Positions 53,901 to 63,726 of a stretch of DNA of 64,000 bases are shown here, piece by piece. The translations under genes and the position numbers were made by a program. Below the pieces are notes generated by a model, which saw only the letters and a program-made list of their open reading frames with translations, was not told the origin of the DNA and ran no database searches. Source of the stretch: Mycobacterium sp. 1100029.7 (GTDB taxonomy: Bacteria; Actinomycetota; Actinomycetes; Mycobacteriales; Mycobacteriaceae); assembly GCF_001665235.1 (NCBI RefSeq), contig NZ_LZSC01000011.1, positions 1 through 64,000 of the forward strand, written 5' to 3'. Positions within the stretch are counted from its first letter, which is position 1. Each line of letters starts with the position of its first letter.

Positions 53901-56900
53901 CGAGACGGCCGCGCGCAGCTGCTGCTCGGTGACGGGCCGGGCGACCATCGTGCCGACCGACAGCACCGGCAGCCCCAGCCCGTCGGCGAGCTCGATCGAC
54001 ACTGCCGACGGCCCCGACGGGGCGATGCGGACCCGTACCGCGGACGCACCAGCGGCATGCAGGGACACTTCCTGCCACGAGAACGGCAGCACCACATCGG
54101 TCTGGTCGGCGGCCGAATGCGCCATCACCATGGAATGCATTGCCGCGTCGAGCAATGCGGGATGCACGCCGAAGCCACCGGCACCCCCGGCCGCATCCGG
54201 CAGCCGCACCTCGGCGAACACCTCGTCACCGCGCACCCACGCGGCGGTCAACCCCTGGAATGCCGGGCCGTAGCCGTAGCCACGTTCGGCCAGCTTGTCG
54301 TAGCCGTCGGCGGCGTCCACCGCGACCGCGCCCGCCGGCGGCCACACCGACAGATCGGCGTGCGGCTCGACCGGCGCGGAACTCAATATCCCCTCGGCAT
54401 GGCAGACCCATGCGGAGCCCGCGTCCACCCGGGAGAAGATCGCGACACTGCGCTGACCGGACTCTTCTTCGGCGCCCACCACCACTTGCATTGCCACCGA
54501 AGCGAATCCGGCGTCACCGGCCGGCAACATCAACGGTGCCTGCAGTGTCAACTCGTCGACGGTCGAACAGCCGACCTCGTCTCCAGCGCGGATCGCGAGC
54601 TCGACGAAGCCCGCTCCCGGGAACACCGCGGTGCCTGACACGGCGTGGTCGGCGAGCCAGCCTTGTGAGCCGGACGACAGTCGACCGGTCAGCAGCACTC
54701 CGCCCGACGCCGGTAGCTCGACCACCGCCGAAAGCAGCGGATGCTCGCTGGTACCCAGTCCCAGACCGGTGGCGTCGGCGGCGATTCCCTCACCCGAAAG
54801 CCAAAACCTGCGTCGGTCAAAGGCATACGTGGGTAGCTCGACGAATCCGGCCCCGGTCACGACCCCACGCCAGTTGACGTTCACGCCCGCGGTGAACGCG
54901 GCGGCAACCGAAGTTTGGAACCGGTCGAAGCCCCCGTCGTCGCGGCCCAGAGTCGGAACGACGATGGCCTCACCGTCGCCGCCGTTGGCGTCGTCGAAGG
55001 TGGCCTCGATTCCGGCGATCAGCGCGGGATGCGGGCTGGACTCGATGAAGGTCCGGTAACCGTGCTCGCAGGCGGCGCGCACCGCTTGGTCGAACTGCAC
55101 GGTTTGGCGGAGGTTGCGGTACCAGTAGGCGGCATCCAAACCGGCTGTGTCCAAACGACTTCCGGTCACCGTCGAGAAGAACGCAACGCGCGAGGAGCGC
55201 GGCTCGATGCCGGCCAAAGCCTTGGCCAGCTTGTCGCGAATCGCCTCGACCTCGACCGAATGCGACGCGTAGTCGACGTCGATGCGCCGGGTCCGCAGCT
55301 CCAGGTCGCCGCAGAAGCCGATGAGTTCTTCCAGCGCGGCGACCTCACCCGAGACCACGACCGCCGCGGGACCGTTGACGGCGGCGATGCTGATCCGGTT
55401 GCCGTACGGCGCCAGCAGTTCCCGGGCCCGTTCGGTGCTGCACGCGATGGAAACCATGCCGCCGGAGTGGGCCAGTGACCGCAGCAGTTTGCTGCGCAGC
55501 GTGACCACCCGCGCGGCATCACGCAGCGAAAGCGCGCCGGCGACATATGCCGCGGCGATCTCGCCCTGCGAATGGCCGATCACGGCATCCGGGTTCACGC
55601 CTACCGACTTCCACAGCTCGGTCAATGACACCATGACCGCGAACAGCACCGGCTGCACGACGTCCACGCGATCGGTACCCGGGGCGCCCGGCGCGCCACG
55701 TAGGACGTCGATCAGCGACCAGTCGACGAATTCCGAGAAGGCCTCTTCGCACGCCTGCATCTGCGCCGCGAAAACGGGTGCGGTATCAAGTAATTCGACC
55801 CCCATGCCCAGCCACTGCGAGCCTTGACCGGGATACACGAACACGTGCTTGCCCGCAGGCTGCGCCTGGCCTCGAAGGACCGATGCGCCGAGGGCGTCGC
55901 CGGCCAGCTCCTCGAGTCCGGCCAGCAACTGGTCGCGGTCGCGACCGACGACGACGGCACGGTGCTCGAACGTCGCCCGGCCCGCCAGTGTCCATGCCAC
56001 GTCGGCACTGTCGATTTCCTGATCGGCGCCGATGTGGGATGCCAGTCGGGTGGCCTGAGATTGCAACGCCGGCAACGATTTCGCGGACAGCACCCAGGGC
56101 ACCACCGCGGGTGTGGGCGCGGCCTCGCGCAACTCCTGCGCCGGGGCGGACTCGACGATCACGTGAGCATTGGTGCCGCTGATCCCGAACGACGAAATTC
56201 CCGCGCGGCGTGCCTGATCGGCCGCCGGCCAGGGCCGCGACTCGGCCAACAGCGACACCGCACCGGCCGTCCAGTCCACATGCGGGCTGGGCGCATCCAC
56301 GTGCAGCGTCGCCGGCAGGGTCTCGTGGCGCATCGCCTGCACCATCTTGATCACCCCGGCCACACCGGCGGCGGCCTGCGTGTGACCCATGTTCGATTTG
56401 ATCGAGCCCAGCCAGAGCGGCTCCGCCCTATCTTGGCCATAGGTAGCCAACAACGCTTGCGCCTCAATGGGATCGCCCAATGTGGTGCCGGTGCCGTGCC
56501 CCTCCACCGCGTCGACCTCGGCGGCCGACAAGCCGGCGTTGGCCAGCGCCGCACGCACCACCCGCTGCTGCGAGGGGCCATTGGGCGCGGTCAAGCCATT
56601 CGAGGCGCCGTCCTGATTGACGGCCGAGCCGCGCACCAGGGCCAGCACCGGGTGCCCCAATCGGCGTGCGTCCGAAAGCCGCTCGACGACCAGCATGGCC
56701 CCACCCTCGGACCAGCCGACCCCGTCGGCCGCTCCGGCATAGGCCTTGCACCGGCCGTCGGGCGCCAGGCCCCGGTGCCGGCTGAACTCGATGAAGACCG
56801 TCGGGGTGGCGTTGACGGTCGCGCCGCCGGCCAGCGCCAGATCGCATTCGCCGGAGCGCAGCGACTGCACCGCCATGTGCAGCGCCACCAGCGACGACGA

Positions 56901-57506
56901 GCACGCCGTGTCCACCGACACCGCCGGGCCCTCCAGGCCCAGCACATACGACACCCGGCCCGAAGCGACGCTGGAGGTCATACCGGTCAGGCGGTAGCCC
57001 TCGATCTCCTCGGCGAGCATGCCGTACCCCTGGACGATCAGTCCGGCGAACACCCCGGTGGCGCTGCCCCGCAGACCGCTCGGGTCGATGCCGCCACGCT
57101 CCAGCGCCTCCCACGACAGTTCCAGCAACATCCGGTGCTGCGGATCCATCGCCAGCGCTTCAGTCGGTGCGATGCCGAAGAAGGCGGGGTCGAAGTCCGC
57201 GACGCCGTCGACGAATCCGCCGGTGCGGGCATAGGTCTTGTGGCGCGCATCGGGATCGGCGTCGTAGAGGCCGGCCACATCCCAGCCGCGATCCGCCGGA
57301 AACTCCGAGATCACGTCGCGGCCGTCGGCCACCATCTGCCACAGGCCCTCAGGCGTGTCCACCCCGCCCGGGAAGCGGCAGGACATGCCCACGATCGCGA
57401 TTGGCTCACTCGACCGCTCCAGCAGCGCACGGTTGGTGCGCTTCAGGCGTTCAACCTGGACCAGCGCTTTGCGCAGCGCCTCGGTCGCATGCTGGAGTTG
57501 ATCCAC
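44994..57506 (-). CDS. pks12: Bimodular polyketide synthase Pks12 (mycoketide synthase)
   Basis: The 4170-residue protein has two complete modules KS-AT-DH-ER-KR-ACP after a short coiled start ([27 protein letters not shown]). Visible active sites in module 1: KS Cys202, AT Ser646, DH His954, ER nucleotide loop at about 1502, KR Tyr1834 and ACP Ser2004. In module 2: Cys2232, Ser2675, His2979, about 3542, Tyr3878 and Ser4050. AT1 carries YASH (746-749), the methylmalonyl signature; AT2 carries HAFH (2776-2779), the malonyl signature. Pks12 is known to build mannosyl-phosphomycoketide lipids by repeated use of both modules, adding C3 and C2 units in turn. There is no loading module and no thioesterase. 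Start GTG 57506. Confidence 0.97.
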   Translation of the reverse strand: MDQLQHATEALRKALVQVERLKRTNRALLERSSEPIAIVGMSCRFPGGVDTPEGLWQMVADGRDVISEFPADRGWDVAGLYDADPDARHKTYARTGGFVDGVADFDPAFFGIAPTEALAMDPQHRMLLELSWEALERGGIDPSGLRGSATGVFAGLIVQGYGMLAEEIEGYRLTGMTSSVASGRVSYVLGLEGPAVSVDTACSSSLVALHMAVQSLRSGECDLALAGGATVNATPTVFIEFSRHRGLAPDGRCKAYAGAADGVGWSEGGAMLVVERLSDARRLGHPVLALVRGSAVNQDGASNGLTAPNGPSQQRVVRAALANAGLSAAEVDAVEGHGTGTTLGDPIEAQALLATYGQDRAEPLWLGSIKSNMGHTQAAAGVAGVIKMVQAMRHETLPATLHVDAPSPHVDWTAGAVSLLAESRPWPAADQARRAGISSFGISGTNAHVIVESAPAQELREAAPTPAVVPWVLSAKSLPALQSQATRLASHIGADQEIDSADVAWTLAGRATFEHRAVVVGRDRDQLLAGLEELAGDALGASVLRGQAQPAGKHVFVYPGQGSQWLGMGVELLDTAPVFAAQMQACEEAFSEFVDWSLIDVLRGAPGAPGTDRVDVVQPVLFAVMVSLTELWKSVGVNPDAVIGHSQGEIAAAYVAGALSLRDAARVVTLRSKLLRSLAHSGGMVSIACSTERARELLAPYGNRISIAAVNGPAAVVVSGEVAALEELIGFCGDLELRTRRIDVDYASHSVEVEAIRDKLAKALAGIEPRSSRVAFFSTVTGSRLDTAGLDAAYWYRNLRQTVQFDQAVRAACEHGYRTFIESSPHPALIAGIEATFDDANGGDGEAIVVPTLGRDDGGFDRFQTSVAAAFTAGVNVNWRGVVTGAGFVELPTYAFDRRRFWLSGEGIAADATGLGLGTSEHPLLSAVVELPASGGVLLTGRLSSGSQGWLADHAVSGTAVFPGAGFVELAIRAGDEVGCSTVDELTLQAPLMLPAGDAGFASVAMQVVVGAEEESGQRSVAIFSRVDAGSAWVCHAEGILSSAPVEPHADLSVWPPAGAVAVDAADGYDKLAERGYGYGPAFQGLTAAWVRGDEVFAEVRLPDAAGGAGGFGVHPALLDAAMHSMVMAHSAADQTDVVLPFSWQEVSLHAAGASAVRVRIAPSGPSAVSIELADGLGLPVLSVGTMVARPVTEQQLRAAVSSPGPDRLFEVVWSPAAAATGTDPAPVYQLLESVASEHDPVTGSRERTHRVLAAVQSWLTESDAGVLVVATRGAVGLPGEDITDLAGAAVWGLVRSAQTEHPGRIVLVDSDAPLDDDTTAAVLAAGEPQVLLRGATLYVARVHGSRAVEGLLVPPADGPWRLGISSAGTFENLQLEPVPNAGAPLQPGQVRVALRAIATNFRDVMITLGMFTHDALLGGEGAGVVVEVGPGVTEFAVGDSVYGFFPDGSGTLVPGDVRLLVHKPADWTYAEAAAISAVYTTAYMAFIHLADVKPGQRVLVHAAAGGVGMAAVQLGRHLGLEVFGTASRGKWDTLRAMGFDDDHIGDSRTLEFEEKFRAVTARTGRAGMDLVLDSLAGEFVDASLRLVAPGGVFLEMGKTDIRDPGVIAREYPGVRYRAFDLFEPGRPRMHEWMLELAGLFEAGVLRPLPVTTFDVRRARTALRYLSQARHVGKVVMTLPAAWTSGTVLITGGTGMAGSTLARHLVARHGVGNLVLLGRCGPDAAGAAELVAELEASGARVNVIACDAADREALAAVIAGIPEQYPLSAVIHAAGVLDDAVVTSLTPERVDVVLRAKVDAAWNLHELTRDLDVAAFVMFSSMAGLVGSSGQANYAAGNSFLDGLAAHRRANGLPAISLGWGLWDQASAMTGGLDAADRARLGRDGILALSSDEAMELFDTALVVNEPFIAPARIDLAALRAHATAVPPMFTDLLSAPTRRRVDDSLAAAKSKSALAHRLHGLPEPEQHAVLLELVRSHIATVLGNTTAEAIDPDKAFQDLGFDSLTAVEMRNRLKTATGLALSPTLIFDYPTPNGLAGYLRNELAGVPQEITHTPAAQATGDDPIVIVGMSCRYPGGVSSPEDLWEMLTQGRDVLTEFPSDRGWDLAGVYNPDPDVPGTCYTRTGGFVDGVADFDAAFFGIAPSEALAMDPQQRMFLELAWEALERAGIEPTALRGSATGMFAGVYTQGYGIGAAPTAEGFRLTGQSSSVASGRVSYVLGLEGPAVSVDTACSSSLVALHMAAQSLRSGECDLALAGGVTVNATPDIFVEFSRMRGLSVDGRCKAYAGAADGTGFSEGGGMLVVERLSDARRLGHPVLAVVRGSAINQDGASNGLTAPNGPSQQRVVRAALANAGLSAAEVDVVEGHGTGTTLGDPIEAQALLATYGQNRAEPLWLGSIKSNMGHTQAAAGVAGVIKMVLAMRHELLPATLHVDAPSPHVDWSMGSVSLLTEARAWPAAGRSHRAGVSSFGISGTNAHVIIESAPAGAEPVVDRPKVPVLPWVVSAKSLSALSSHASRLADRLRADGDLDIADVAWSLAGRSNFEHRAVITGTDRDRLLTGLDELASGGTGSVVQGIATQGGKTVFVFPGQGAQLLGMGMGLHAGYPVFEEAFNTVVAELDRHLLRPLREVMWGHDETLLNTTEFVQPALFAVEVALYRLLESWGVRPDFVLGHSIGELAAAHVAGVLSLENAAVLVAARGRFMQALPAGGAMVAVQATESEVRPLLASSQNGSAGIAAINGPGSVVISGAEDEVIAIAERFRAAGRRVHRLAVSHAFHSPLMDPMIDEFGTVAAGLAINKPTIPLVSNVTGQLAGDDFATVGYWKRHVREAVRFADSVRFVQSVGATRFLEVGPGSGLTSSIEETLADAPVITMSALRKDRPEPETLVTAVAQGFVSGMDVDWRGAIGAANFVELPTYTFERRRFWLAGDGAAADAAGLGLAASEHPLLGAVVELPASGGVVLTGRLSPSQQTWLNDHAVGGVVLFPGAGFVELVIRAGDEVNCGVVDELNLAAPLVLPADGSVAIQVVVGGPDEAGARAVSVFSRAEAGSGWALHAEGMLSAGTIEPSADLSAWPPVGAVPVDVGDGYDRLAERGYGYGPAFRGLTSMWRRGDEVFAEVSLPADAGVSVTGFGVHPVMLDAALHAVILASDGDELPEGSMLVPFSWQRLSLHAAGAAAVRARIVPMGDSAVSIELADGLGLPVLSVASMVARPVTDQQLLAAVSNSGPDRLFELDWSVLPSSAVQPVSVSAWGAPEADVAEGQRSAVVFESTPVADDVLANVYGATRAVLPVLQSWLAREGAGTLVVATRGAMTLPAEEITDLAGAAVWGLVRSAQTEHPGRIVLVDTDVALDDESVAAVLAASEPQVLLRGSKVYTARVHGSRAVGGLLVPPGDGPWRVGMSSYGTFENLRLERIPNADAPLGPGQVRVALSAIAANFRDVMIALGLYPDPEAVMGIEASGVVIETASPDGRFAVGDRVMGLFPDGTGTIATTDQRLLAQVPAGWSHTAAATTTVVFATAYYALADLAAVKPGQRVLVHAAAGGVGMAAVQLARHFGLEVFATASRGKWDTLRAMGFDDDHIGDSRTLEFEEKFRAVTARTGKAGMDLVLDSLAGEFVDASLRLVAPGGIFLEMGKTDIREPGVVAEEHPGVRYRAFDLFESGPERIRELLDELVALFAEDVLRPLPVTRFDIRRAPAALRYLSQARHIGKVVMTVPTGPGSGLASGTVLITGGTGMAGSALARHVVSRHGARNVVLVSRRGLDAPGAAELMTELSATGAQIQVVACDVADREALAKVIADIPVQRPLSGVIHAAGMLDDAVISSLTPERVDAVLRAKVDGAWNLHELTRDLDVSAFVLFSSMAGLAGASGQANYAAANSFLDALAVHRRSEGLPAMSLGWGLWDQASAMTGALGAADRARFGRDGIVAMSSDQALELMDTALIVDEPFLMPAHIDLAALRVKFDGGTLPPMFVDLINAPTRRQVDDSLAAAKSKSALLQRLEGLPEDEQYAVLLDLVRSNIATVLGNASPESIDPDRAFQELGFDSLTAVEMRNRLKSATGLALSPTLIFDYPNCAALAGYMHQELVGSAEQSVSVAAPGEADIQRVVGSIPVKRLRQAGVLELLLALATEDGNVQAPTAGVSTEKDIADMDLEDLLNAALSDDDE
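46691..46811 (-). repeat. Intragenic repeat in pks12, module 2 copy
   Basis: This 121-base segment of the module 2 ER domain is identical to 52811-52931 in module 1, exactly 6120 bases (2040 codons) away. Identity falls to protein-level similarity outside, except for a single mismatch at 46690 before more matching bases. It suggests recent gene conversion between modules. Confidence 0.9.
52811..52931 (-). repeat. Intragenic repeat in pks12, module 1 copy
   Basis: Module 1 copy of the identical 121-base ER segment described at 46691-46811. Confidence 0.9.
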
Positions 57507-57750
57507 CTCAGTACCCCTCGCCTAACATTTGGCCGGTTTTGTCGGTTTTGTCCGCGGGATGCGGCTGTCGCCGAGTCACGGAAGTCGCTGCCCGAAGCGA
57601 CGTCTCCGCGCAGCTATCCGGCCCAAGAAACTCGCTGGTGAGTATGGCCAACTCCGACAGGATTTCAAAACGTCCCGTAGTCCGTGGGGGCTGGCACGCC
57701 ATTCATGGCGCGACTGTACCCGGCTAACCATCGGCGGTGGTCAGGCGCGG

Positions 57751-58110
57751 TCAGACGACTGCGCGGCGCCAGCCGTCGGCCGCCTGGGCGGCACGGATCA
57801 GCACATCGCACAACTCGCGAAGTTCGGTTGCTGCGGCACCTTCGTCGAGGGCCGTGGCGACGTCCTCCGCGGCGCATCTGACCTGGTAGACGCGATCCGA
57901 AAGGTCCGCGGCGTCGTCGGCCGACAACACCACGGCGTCGGGCGGCAAGGCCAAAGCAGCCCCGGCCTCTCCCCTGGTGATTGACGCGCGCTGTTCGTAA
58001 GCCCGCTGGCGGCAGGACTGCCGGCAATATTGGCGGCGCCGACCCATCCCGACTTCGGTCACGTCTCGACCGCACCAGCGGCATGGTTGTGGATGGGAAC
58101 GGCGGCTCAC
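57751..58110 (-). CDS. Small zinc-finger-like protein (Rv2049c position)
   Basis: The 119-residue protein has CRWCGRDV near the N-terminus and QYCRQSCRQRAYEQR about 20 residues later, four cysteines that could bind zinc. Helices with an Ala/Asp-rich composition follow. It lies between pks12 and rbpA, the position of M. tuberculosis Rv2049c. GTG 58110 is the only start before the first Cys pair. It may bind nucleic acid or protein; no function known. The 244 bases between it and pks12 hold no gene I can support, only a short direct repeat (GGTTTTGTC twice near 57535). Confidence 0.7.
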   Translation of the reverse strand: MSRRSHPQPCRWCGRDVTEVGMGRRRQYCRQSCRQRAYEQRASITRGEAGAALALPPDAVVLSADDAADLSDRVYQVRCAAEDVATALDEGAAATELRELCDVLIRAAQAADGWRRAVV

Positions 58111-58188
58111 GCTGCCGACTTTAGCCCGAGGCTCTCAGCGATCCCGGTATCATTGACTGTCGAGTCGCGTACGCCGCACAACCGACTC

Positions 58189-58215
58189 GGGAACTACGCA
58201 GAGCGTCTTAACGTT
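58189..58215 (+). promoter_or_regulatory. SigmaR/SigH-type promoter upstream of rbpA
   Basis: GGGAAC (58189-58194) and GTT (58213-58215) are separated by exactly 18 bases, matching the GGGAAT-N18-GTT consensus of actinobacterial SigR/SigH-type sigma factors. The rbpA start is 67 bases further on. rbpA is a known SigR target in Streptomyces, so disulfide-stress induction is plausible here too. A TAGAAT at 58228 could be a second, housekeeping -10 box. Confidence 0.6.
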
Positions 58216-58282
58216 TGCTTAAGCGAATAGAATCGCGTTTCACCGAGCTTGACAGCTCAGAGGACTCAAAGGAGTAGCAGCC

Positions 58283-58618
58283 ATGGCTGATCGTGTACTG
58301 AGGGGCAGTCGCCTCGGAGCCGTGAGCTACGAGACCGACCGCAACCACGACCTGGCACCGCGTCAGCTCGCGAAATACCGCACCGAGAACGGTGAGGAAT
58401 TCGAGGTTCCGTTCGCCGACGACGCCGACATCCCCGGCACCTGGCTGTGCCGCAACGGCATGGAAGGCACCCTGATCGAGGGCGACCTGCCCGAGCCGAA
58501 GAAGGTCAAGCCGCCGCGTACCCACTGGGACATGCTGCTGGAGCGTCGCTCCGTCGAAGAACTCGAAGAGCTGCTCAAGGAGCGTCTCGACCTGATCAGG
58601 TCGAAGCGGCGCGGCTAA
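58283..58618 (+). CDS. rbpA: RNA polymerase-binding protein RbpA
   Basis: The 111-residue protein is the actinobacterial transcription factor that binds RNA polymerase and group I/II sigma factors and helps open promoters. The N-terminal tail (residues 1-25), the core beta domain (about 26-71), the basic linker (PEPKKVKPPR) and the C-terminal sigma-interacting helices (THWDMLLERRSVEELEELLKERL) are all present. Length equals the M. tuberculosis protein. AAAGGAG precedes the ATG. It is essential in M. tuberculosis and stress-regulated. It ends 9 bases before the convergent ppm1 stop. Confidence 0.98.
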   Translation: MADRVLRGSRLGAVSYETDRNHDLAPRQLAKYRTENGEEFEVPFADDADIPGTWLCRNGMEGTLIEGDLPEPKKVKPPRTHWDMLLERRSVEELEELLKERLDLIRSKRRG

Positions 58619-58627
58619 GCCCGCCGC

Positions 58628-59422
58628 TCAGCTGCGGTCGCCGGCCCGGGCTGTCCGAGCGCCACTGCGGCGACTTTCCAGGCCCCACTTCGCGACCTTG
58701 ACCAGCGCCTCGCGAATGTTGGAGCCGCTCATCTTGGAGACGCCGAGTTCACGTTCGGTAAAGGTGATCGGCACCTCGACGACGATGAATCCGTTGTCCA
58801 GCGTGCGCCGGGTCAGGTCGATCTGAAAGCAATAGCCCTTGGAGTCGACGCCGTCGAGGTCGATCGCCTCGAGTACTTCCCGGCGGTAGGCGCGGTAGCC
58901 GGCGGTGATGTCGTGGATGTCGATGTCGAGCGCCAGGCGGGCGTAGGTGTTGGCGGTCCAGGACAACGCCCAGCGACGCTTGGGCCAGTTGCGCACTGCG
59001 CCCCCGTCGACGTAGCGCGAACCGATGACCAGGTCGGCGCCGGAGTCCACAGCGTCCAGCAGCCGGCGCAGCTGCTCGGGTGCATGGCTGCCGTCGGCGT
59101 CCATCTCGACGAGCACGGCGTAGTCCCGGCTCAATCCCCACGCGAAGCCCGCGAGGTAGGCGGCGCCTAGACCGTCCTTGGCGGTGCGATGCATGACGTG
59201 GGTCCGACCGCCGTCTGCGGCGGCCAGCTCGTCGGCGAGTTCACCGGTCCCGTCGGGGCTGCCGTCGTCCACGATCAGCACGTGCACGTCCGGGCAGGCG
59301 GCGGTCACCCGCCGATGGATCAACGGCAGGTTCTCGCGCTCGTTGAAGGTCGGGATGATTACCAAAACACGCTGGCTAGGACGACTGCCCGAACCGGGGG
59401 TCGCCTGCTCACCGGTGGTCAT
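58628..59422 (-). CDS. ppm1: Polyprenol monophosphomannose synthase Ppm1
   Basis: The 264-residue GT2 glycosyltransferase transfers mannose from GDP-mannose to polyprenyl phosphate, giving the donor for lipomannan, lipoarabinomannan and glycoprotein synthesis. The N-terminal [17 protein letters not shown], the [10 protein letters not shown] motif and the DxD-type MDADGSH are present; the C-terminal [24 protein letters not shown] is typical. Its ATG overlaps the stop of lnt by 4 bases. In M. tuberculosis both activities form one protein (Rv2051c); here they are two coupled genes, as in M. smegmatis. Confidence 0.96.
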   Translation of the reverse strand: MTTGEQATPGSGSRPSQRVLVIIPTFNERENLPLIHRRVTAACPDVHVLIVDDGSPDGTGELADELAAADGGRTHVMHRTAKDGLGAAYLAGFAWGLSRDYAVLVEMDADGSHAPEQLRRLLDAVDSGADLVIGSRYVDGGAVRNWPKRRWALSWTANTYARLALDIDIHDITAGYRAYRREVLEAIDLDGVDSKGYCFQIDLTRRTLDNGFIVVEVPITFTERELGVSKMSGSNIREALVKVAKWGLESRRSGARTARAGDRS

Positions 59423-61500
59423 TTAGCTCCTCTGTGTCGCCCGAGATAACGCGGTTGCCGATCGCCCTTGTGGTGCAGCGGAGTGTAGTCACCGCCCTGG
59501 TCCGGCGAAGCGTCGTCCTCGGTGGCCGGGGCTTCCTCGTCGGGCCGGGCATCGTCGCAGGCCGCCGCCCCCTCTGCCGGTTCCGTCTCCGGGGACGACC
59601 TGAGCCGAGCCGGACGCGGGAAGCTCCTATTGTGCCGTATTCCGGCCAGAATGACCGCTCCGGCCGCCGCGACCAGGACCCACTGCACGATCGGGGCCCA
59701 GCGCGTTGCCGGCGTCAGCTGCGTCTTCAGGCGCACCTGGATGTCCAGGTAGGCGGGCTGGAAGAACTCGGTGCGGACCAGCTCGGCGCCGTCGGGTGCG
59801 ATCACCGCGCTGATCCCGGTGGTGCCGGCAACCACGACGTACCGGTCGTGTTCGACGGCCCGGACCTTGGCGAATGCCAGCTGTTGCTCACTCATGCGCT
59901 TGTTGAATGTGGCGTTGTTGGCCGGCACTGCCAGCAGTTGGGCGCCGTTGCGCACGGCCTTGCGCGGCTGCCGGTCGAAGATCACTTCCCAGCAGGTCGC
60001 CACGCCGACCGGCACGCCGGCGATCTGCACGACGTCGCTGCCCGTTCCGGGCACGAAATTGCCGGCCCGGTCGGCGTAGCTGGACAGGTGCTTGAAAAGC
60101 CATGCCATCGGCAGGTATTCGCCGAATGGCTGGACGATTTCCTTGTCGTGGCGGTCGGCGGGTCCGGTGACGGGGTTCCAGACGATGGCGGTGTTGGTGT
60201 ATTCGACGAGACCGTTGTCGCGCGCGGGCTTGGCCAGCACGGCGCCGATCAGGATCGGCGCATTGATCGCGTGCGCCGCCTCGGCGATCCGTTCGGCGGC
60301 GTCGGCGTTGATGAAGGGATCGATGTCCGAGGAGTCCTCGGGCCAGATGACGAACTGCGGCTGTGGCGCGGTGCCGGCACGCACGTCCTCGGCCAGCCGC
60401 ATGGTCTCCTCGACGTGGTTGTCGAGGACCGCGCGCCGTTGCGCATTGAACTCGAGACCGAGCCTGGGCACGTTGCCCTGCACGGCGGCCACGGTCACCG
60501 GCGCATCACCGCCGGATCCGGCGCCGGAGTGCCGTACCTGCGGCCAGACGATCACGGCCGTGAACAACACCAGGCAGATGCAGACGCCGGGCAGGACGAC
60601 CGCGGGCGGCGGCGTGGCGGGGGCCTGGGCGGCTTCGGTGTGGGCACTGCGGCGCGCCTTGCTGCCGGTTCGCCACCAGGTGGCGATCTCCAGGGCGATC
60701 GCGGTCGCGCTGAAGCCGGCCAGCATCACCGCCAGCGACAGCACTGCTACCCCGCCCAGCTGGACCAGCGGCAGCAGCGGGCCTTCGGTCTGGCCGTAGG
60801 CCACCGAACCCCACGGAAAGCCGCCGAACGGGAAGATCGACTTCAGCCACTCCTGGGCCGTCCAGATCAACGCGAACCAGATGGGCCAGCCCGGCAATGC
60901 CCGCACGCCGACGGCGAAGAATCCGAAGATGCCCGGGAACAGCGCGCACATTGTCGCCAGGGCCAGCCACGGAATGGCGCCGACCAGCAAGCTGATCCAC
61001 GGCAGCAGCGGGACGTAGAAGGCCAGCCCGGCCAGGAATCCGTAGCCGAAGCCGCCGACCCGGGTGGTGGCGGGATGCTTGAGCACCCATGCCAACTCCG
61101 CGGCGGCGACGACGGCGGCCCACCACCAGTTGACCGAGGGGAAGCTGGCGCACAGCAGTAGTCCGGCCGAGATGCTGGCCAGCATGCGGGACAGCCGGGG
61201 CAACAGCGCCGCGCCGATGCCCGGCAGCCGGCCGATTACCGCGGCGCCGGCGCGACGCGCCAGGCCGGGCCGCCCGGCCTCCGGTTTGGTCTGGTCCGAT
61301 TCCTGTTCGGCCTCGGTCTCGTCCAGCGGCTCGGGAGCCGGCAAAGCTTCTTCGGGCCCCAGGTGGGCCTGGTCGGCCGCATTGACCTCGTTGGCCCGGT
61401 TGGCCTCGGTGGCCTGGTTGGCCTCGGTGGCCCGGTTGGCCTCGTTAGCCTGTTTGGCCTCGGCCGCGCGCTTGCCGGGGCCGAACCCGTGCCTACCCAT
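59419..61500 (-). CDS. lnt: Apolipoprotein N-acyltransferase Lnt (Ppm2-like)
   Basis: The 693-residue membrane enzyme adds the third acyl chain to lipoproteins. An N-terminal charged region of about 110 residues with Ala/Asn/Glu repeats precedes seven or so membrane helices. The CN-hydrolase domain follows with the expected triad: Glu in VIWPEDSSD, Lys in [14 protein letters not shown] and Cys in [12 protein letters not shown] last helix and an acidic tail end the protein. ATG 61500 lies 8 bases inside the upstream amidohydrolase gene; the frame is open further upstream but reads only shadow sequence. In mycobacteria Ppm2/Lnt also interacts with Ppm1. Confidence 0.93.
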   Translation of the reverse strand: MGRHGFGPGKRAAEAKQANEANRATEANQATEANRANEVNAADQAHLGPEEALPAPEPLDETEAEQESDQTKPEAGRPGLARRAGAAVIGRLPGIGAALLPRLSRMLASISAGLLLCASFPSVNWWWAAVVAAAELAWVLKHPATTRVGGFGYGFLAGLAFYVPLLPWISLLVGAIPWLALATMCALFPGIFGFFAVGVRALPGWPIWFALIWTAQEWLKSIFPFGGFPWGSVAYGQTEGPLLPLVQLGGVAVLSLAVMLAGFSATAIALEIATWWRTGSKARRSAHTEAAQAPATPPPAVVLPGVCICLVLFTAVIVWPQVRHSGAGSGGDAPVTVAAVQGNVPRLGLEFNAQRRAVLDNHVEETMRLAEDVRAGTAPQPQFVIWPEDSSDIDPFINADAAERIAEAAHAINAPILIGAVLAKPARDNGLVEYTNTAIVWNPVTGPADRHDKEIVQPFGEYLPMAWLFKHLSSYADRAGNFVPGTGSDVVQIAGVPVGVATCWEVIFDRQPRKAVRNGAQLLAVPANNATFNKRMSEQQLAFAKVRAVEHDRYVVVAGTTGISAVIAPDGAELVRTEFFQPAYLDIQVRLKTQLTPATRWAPIVQWVLVAAAGAVILAGIRHNRSFPRPARLRSSPETEPAEGAAACDDARPDEEAPATEDDASPDQGGDYTPLHHKGDRQPRYLGRHRGAK
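61400..61463 (-). repeat. 18-base tandem repeat at the lnt N-terminus
   Basis: Three and a half copies of an 18-base unit (ttggcctcggtggcctgg and variants) lie at 61400-61417, 61418-61435, 61436-61453 and 61454-61463. Being a multiple of three, they encode repeating six-residue Ala-Asn-Arg/Gln-Ala-Thr-Glu blocks. Such units often vary in copy number between strains. Confidence 0.85.
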
Positions 61501-63097
61501 AGAGAACCGCACCCCGATGTACGGTTCGCCGGCAACGCGGCGCGGCGTCGTCGGGACCCAACCGTGGCAGTGCGGGAACCCGCGACCGCGGATCAGTGGA
61601 CCAGCGCTGGACGGTGTCGTTCGGAGCGTGCACATCGAGGTCGTCGGCATCCCACACTGCGTAGGAGGCGGGGGCGCCGGGCACCAAGGCGCCGATGTTG
61701 TCGTCGCGGACACCGCACGCCCGCCAGCCGCCGCGGGTCGCCGCGGCGAAGGCGGCCCGGGCCGACACGCCACTGCCCGGGGTGCGGTGATGGACCGCCG
61801 CCCGCACGCTTTCCCACGGGTCGATCCCCGTCACCGGGGCGTCGGAACCAAGCGCGAGGGGCACGCCTTGGGATGCTAACAGCGCGAGCGGGTTGAGTCG
61901 GCTGGCTCGTCGGGCACCCAGACGGTCGGCGTACATGCCGTGGTCGCCGCCCCAGAGCGCGTCGAAATTCGGCTGCACGCTGGCGATGACGCCCCACGCA
62001 CCCAGCTTTGCGGCTTGATCAGCGGTCACCATCTCCAGATGCTCCAACCGGTGCCCGCAACGGGCGACCGCAACCACGCCGAGGTCGTCGACGACACGCT
62101 CCAACGCGTCGACCGCCGCCGAGACCGCGGCATCGCCGATGACGTGGAAGCCGGCGGTCACCTGCGCCTGGGTGCAGGCCCGCAGATGCGCTTCGATGAC
62201 GTCACCGTCCAGATACGACGTGCCGGCGCGGTCCGGGGCATCGGCATACGGCTCGTGCAGCCAGGCGGTGCGCGAGCCCAGCGCGCCGTCGACGAACAGA
62301 TCACCGGCCAGCCCGCGGGCGCCGGTCTCGGCCATCAGCGCGCGGACCTGTTCGGCGGACGTCACCGCCTCACCCCAGTAGCCGATGACTTCGACGCCGT
62401 GGCCGAAGGCCCGCAGCTGTAGCCAGTCGTCGAGCCCGCCGATTTCGGGGCCCGCACACTCGTGGACCGCCACGATGCCCGACGCCGCCGCGGCCTGTAG
62501 CGCCGCGGTCCGGGCTTCGGCCAGCTGCGGGGCGGTCAGCAGCCCGCGGGCGACCGCGCGGACCAGATGGTGCGCGTCGCCGGCCAGCGGCCGATCAGCG
62601 GAATAGCCGGGCGCCGCCGCCAGGTCCGGCACCAGGTTGCGCAGCCCCGTCGAGGCCAGCGCGGAGTGGACGTCCACCCGAGCCAGGTAAGCCGGCCGGT
62701 CCCCGAGTACCGCGTCGAGGTCGGCGGTCGTCGGCGGTGTTTTGTCGGGCCAGGACGACTCCTCCCAGCCGTGTCCCCAGAGCGGTTGTCCGGGGTGGGC
62801 GGCGGCGTAGTCGGCGACCAGCTGCACACACTGCGCCCGCGACGTGGCCCGCCGCAGATCAAGGCCGCTCAAAGTCAGGCCGGTTGCGGTGACGTGGACG
62901 TGGCTGTCCACGAATCCGGGGGCGACGAATCCACCGTCGAGGTCGACCACCTCGGCGTCGGGGAATTGCTCGCGACCGACATCGTCGCTGCCCAGCCAGG
63001 CGACGACCTCGCCGCGCACCGCCATCGCGGTGGCGTCGGGATGACTAGGGCTGTGCACCCGCCCGTTGAGCAGCAGCGTGGTGGGAATCGGGATCAC
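61493..63097 (-). CDS. YtcJ-like amidohydrolase (Rv2052c counterpart)
   Basis: The 534-residue protein is a family 3 metal-dependent amidohydrolase: the HxH metal motif is in [17 protein letters not shown], with further His residues in [10 protein letters not shown] and [11 protein letters not shown] and a C-terminal Asp in [11 protein letters not shown]. Length equals my recollection of M. tuberculosis Rv2052c. Substrates of YtcJ-type enzymes are mostly unknown. It overlaps the lnt start by 8 bases and follows fxsA on the same strand, so fxsA, this gene, lnt and ppm1 probably form one operon. Confidence 0.88.
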   Translation of the reverse strand: MIPIPTTLLLNGRVHSPSHPDATAMAVRGEVVAWLGSDDVGREQFPDAEVVDLDGGFVAPGFVDSHVHVTATGLTLSGLDLRRATSRAQCVQLVADYAAAHPGQPLWGHGWEESSWPDKTPPTTADLDAVLGDRPAYLARVDVHSALASTGLRNLVPDLAAAPGYSADRPLAGDAHHLVRAVARGLLTAPQLAEARTAALQAAAASGIVAVHECAGPEIGGLDDWLQLRAFGHGVEVIGYWGEAVTSAEQVRALMAETGARGLAGDLFVDGALGSRTAWLHEPYADAPDRAGTSYLDGDVIEAHLRACTQAQVTAGFHVIGDAAVSAAVDALERVVDDLGVVAVARCGHRLEHLEMVTADQAAKLGAWGVIASVQPNFDALWGGDHGMYADRLGARRASRLNPLALLASQGVPLALGSDAPVTGIDPWESVRAAVHHRTPGSGVSARAAFAAATRGGWRACGVRDDNIGALVPGAPASYAVWDADDLDVHAPNDTVQRWSTDPRSRVPALPRLGPDDAAPRCRRTVHRGAVLYG

Positions 63098-63131
63098 CCC
63101 GCAAAACTACGTGCAGCAGTGCCGGGGGCAA

Positions 63132-63653
63132 TCAGTTCGCGCCATACCGGGGGCCGCCCCAGTGGTCGTCTCGCGGCAGCGCGGCCGGTTCGACGTCATG
63201 CACGTCGATGACCTCGCCGTCGATGTAGTCGCGGCCGTCGCCCGGACGCCGGACGTCGGTGAACGTGGTCACGTAATTGACCAGCGGGGCACGCTGTCCC
63301 AGGCCGCGCAGCGCGATCCGGCTCAGGGCGGGCCCGGCGACGCTACGCACCGGCCGTAGCAGCAACAACATCCCCAGCACCGTCGTGACCAGCCCGGGAA
63401 CCAGGACCAGCCCTGTCGCCACGGTCACCATCGCGCCGTCACCGAGGGTCGAGCGCGGTTCCTGCATGCCCGAGCGCATCTGGCCGATGTCGCGCAGCAG
63501 CTGCGACCCGGCCAGCGGAGCCAGCAGGCCCCACCCGAGGATGAAGGTGCCCAGCAGAATCAGCAGGGTCCAGCCCCACCCGAGAGTTGCCACCAGGGCG
63601 AAGATCGCCGCCAGCTCGACGACGCCGTAAACGAGTAACAACCGGCTCACCAT
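63132..63653 (-). CDS. fxsA: FxsA-family membrane protein (Rv2053c counterpart)
   Basis: The 173-residue protein has the FxsA domain: YGVVELAAIFALVATLGWGWTLLILLGTFILGWGLL (two helices), then GDGAMVTVATGLVLVPGLVTTVLGMLLLLRPVR. The C-terminus is hydrophilic. FxsA in E. coli affects exclusion of phage T7 by F plasmids, but its normal role is unclear. ATG 63653 was chosen since the earlier in-frame residues show no likeness to the family and run into the divergent gene. Confidence 0.9.
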   Translation of the reverse strand: MVSRLLLVYGVVELAAIFALVATLGWGWTLLILLGTFILGWGLLAPLAGSQLLRDIGQMRSGMQEPRSTLGDGAMVTVATGLVLVPGLVTTVLGMLLLLRPVRSVAGPALSRIALRGLGQRAPLVNYVTTFTDVRRPGDGRDYIDGEVIDVHDVEPAALPRDDHWGGPRYGAN

Positions 63654-63726
63654 GAGACGCCAACGTCTACGGGTCGCGCCGAAGTTCCCCTGGTGACCGG
63701 CGGCGCGGCTGCAGTTAGATGACGAT

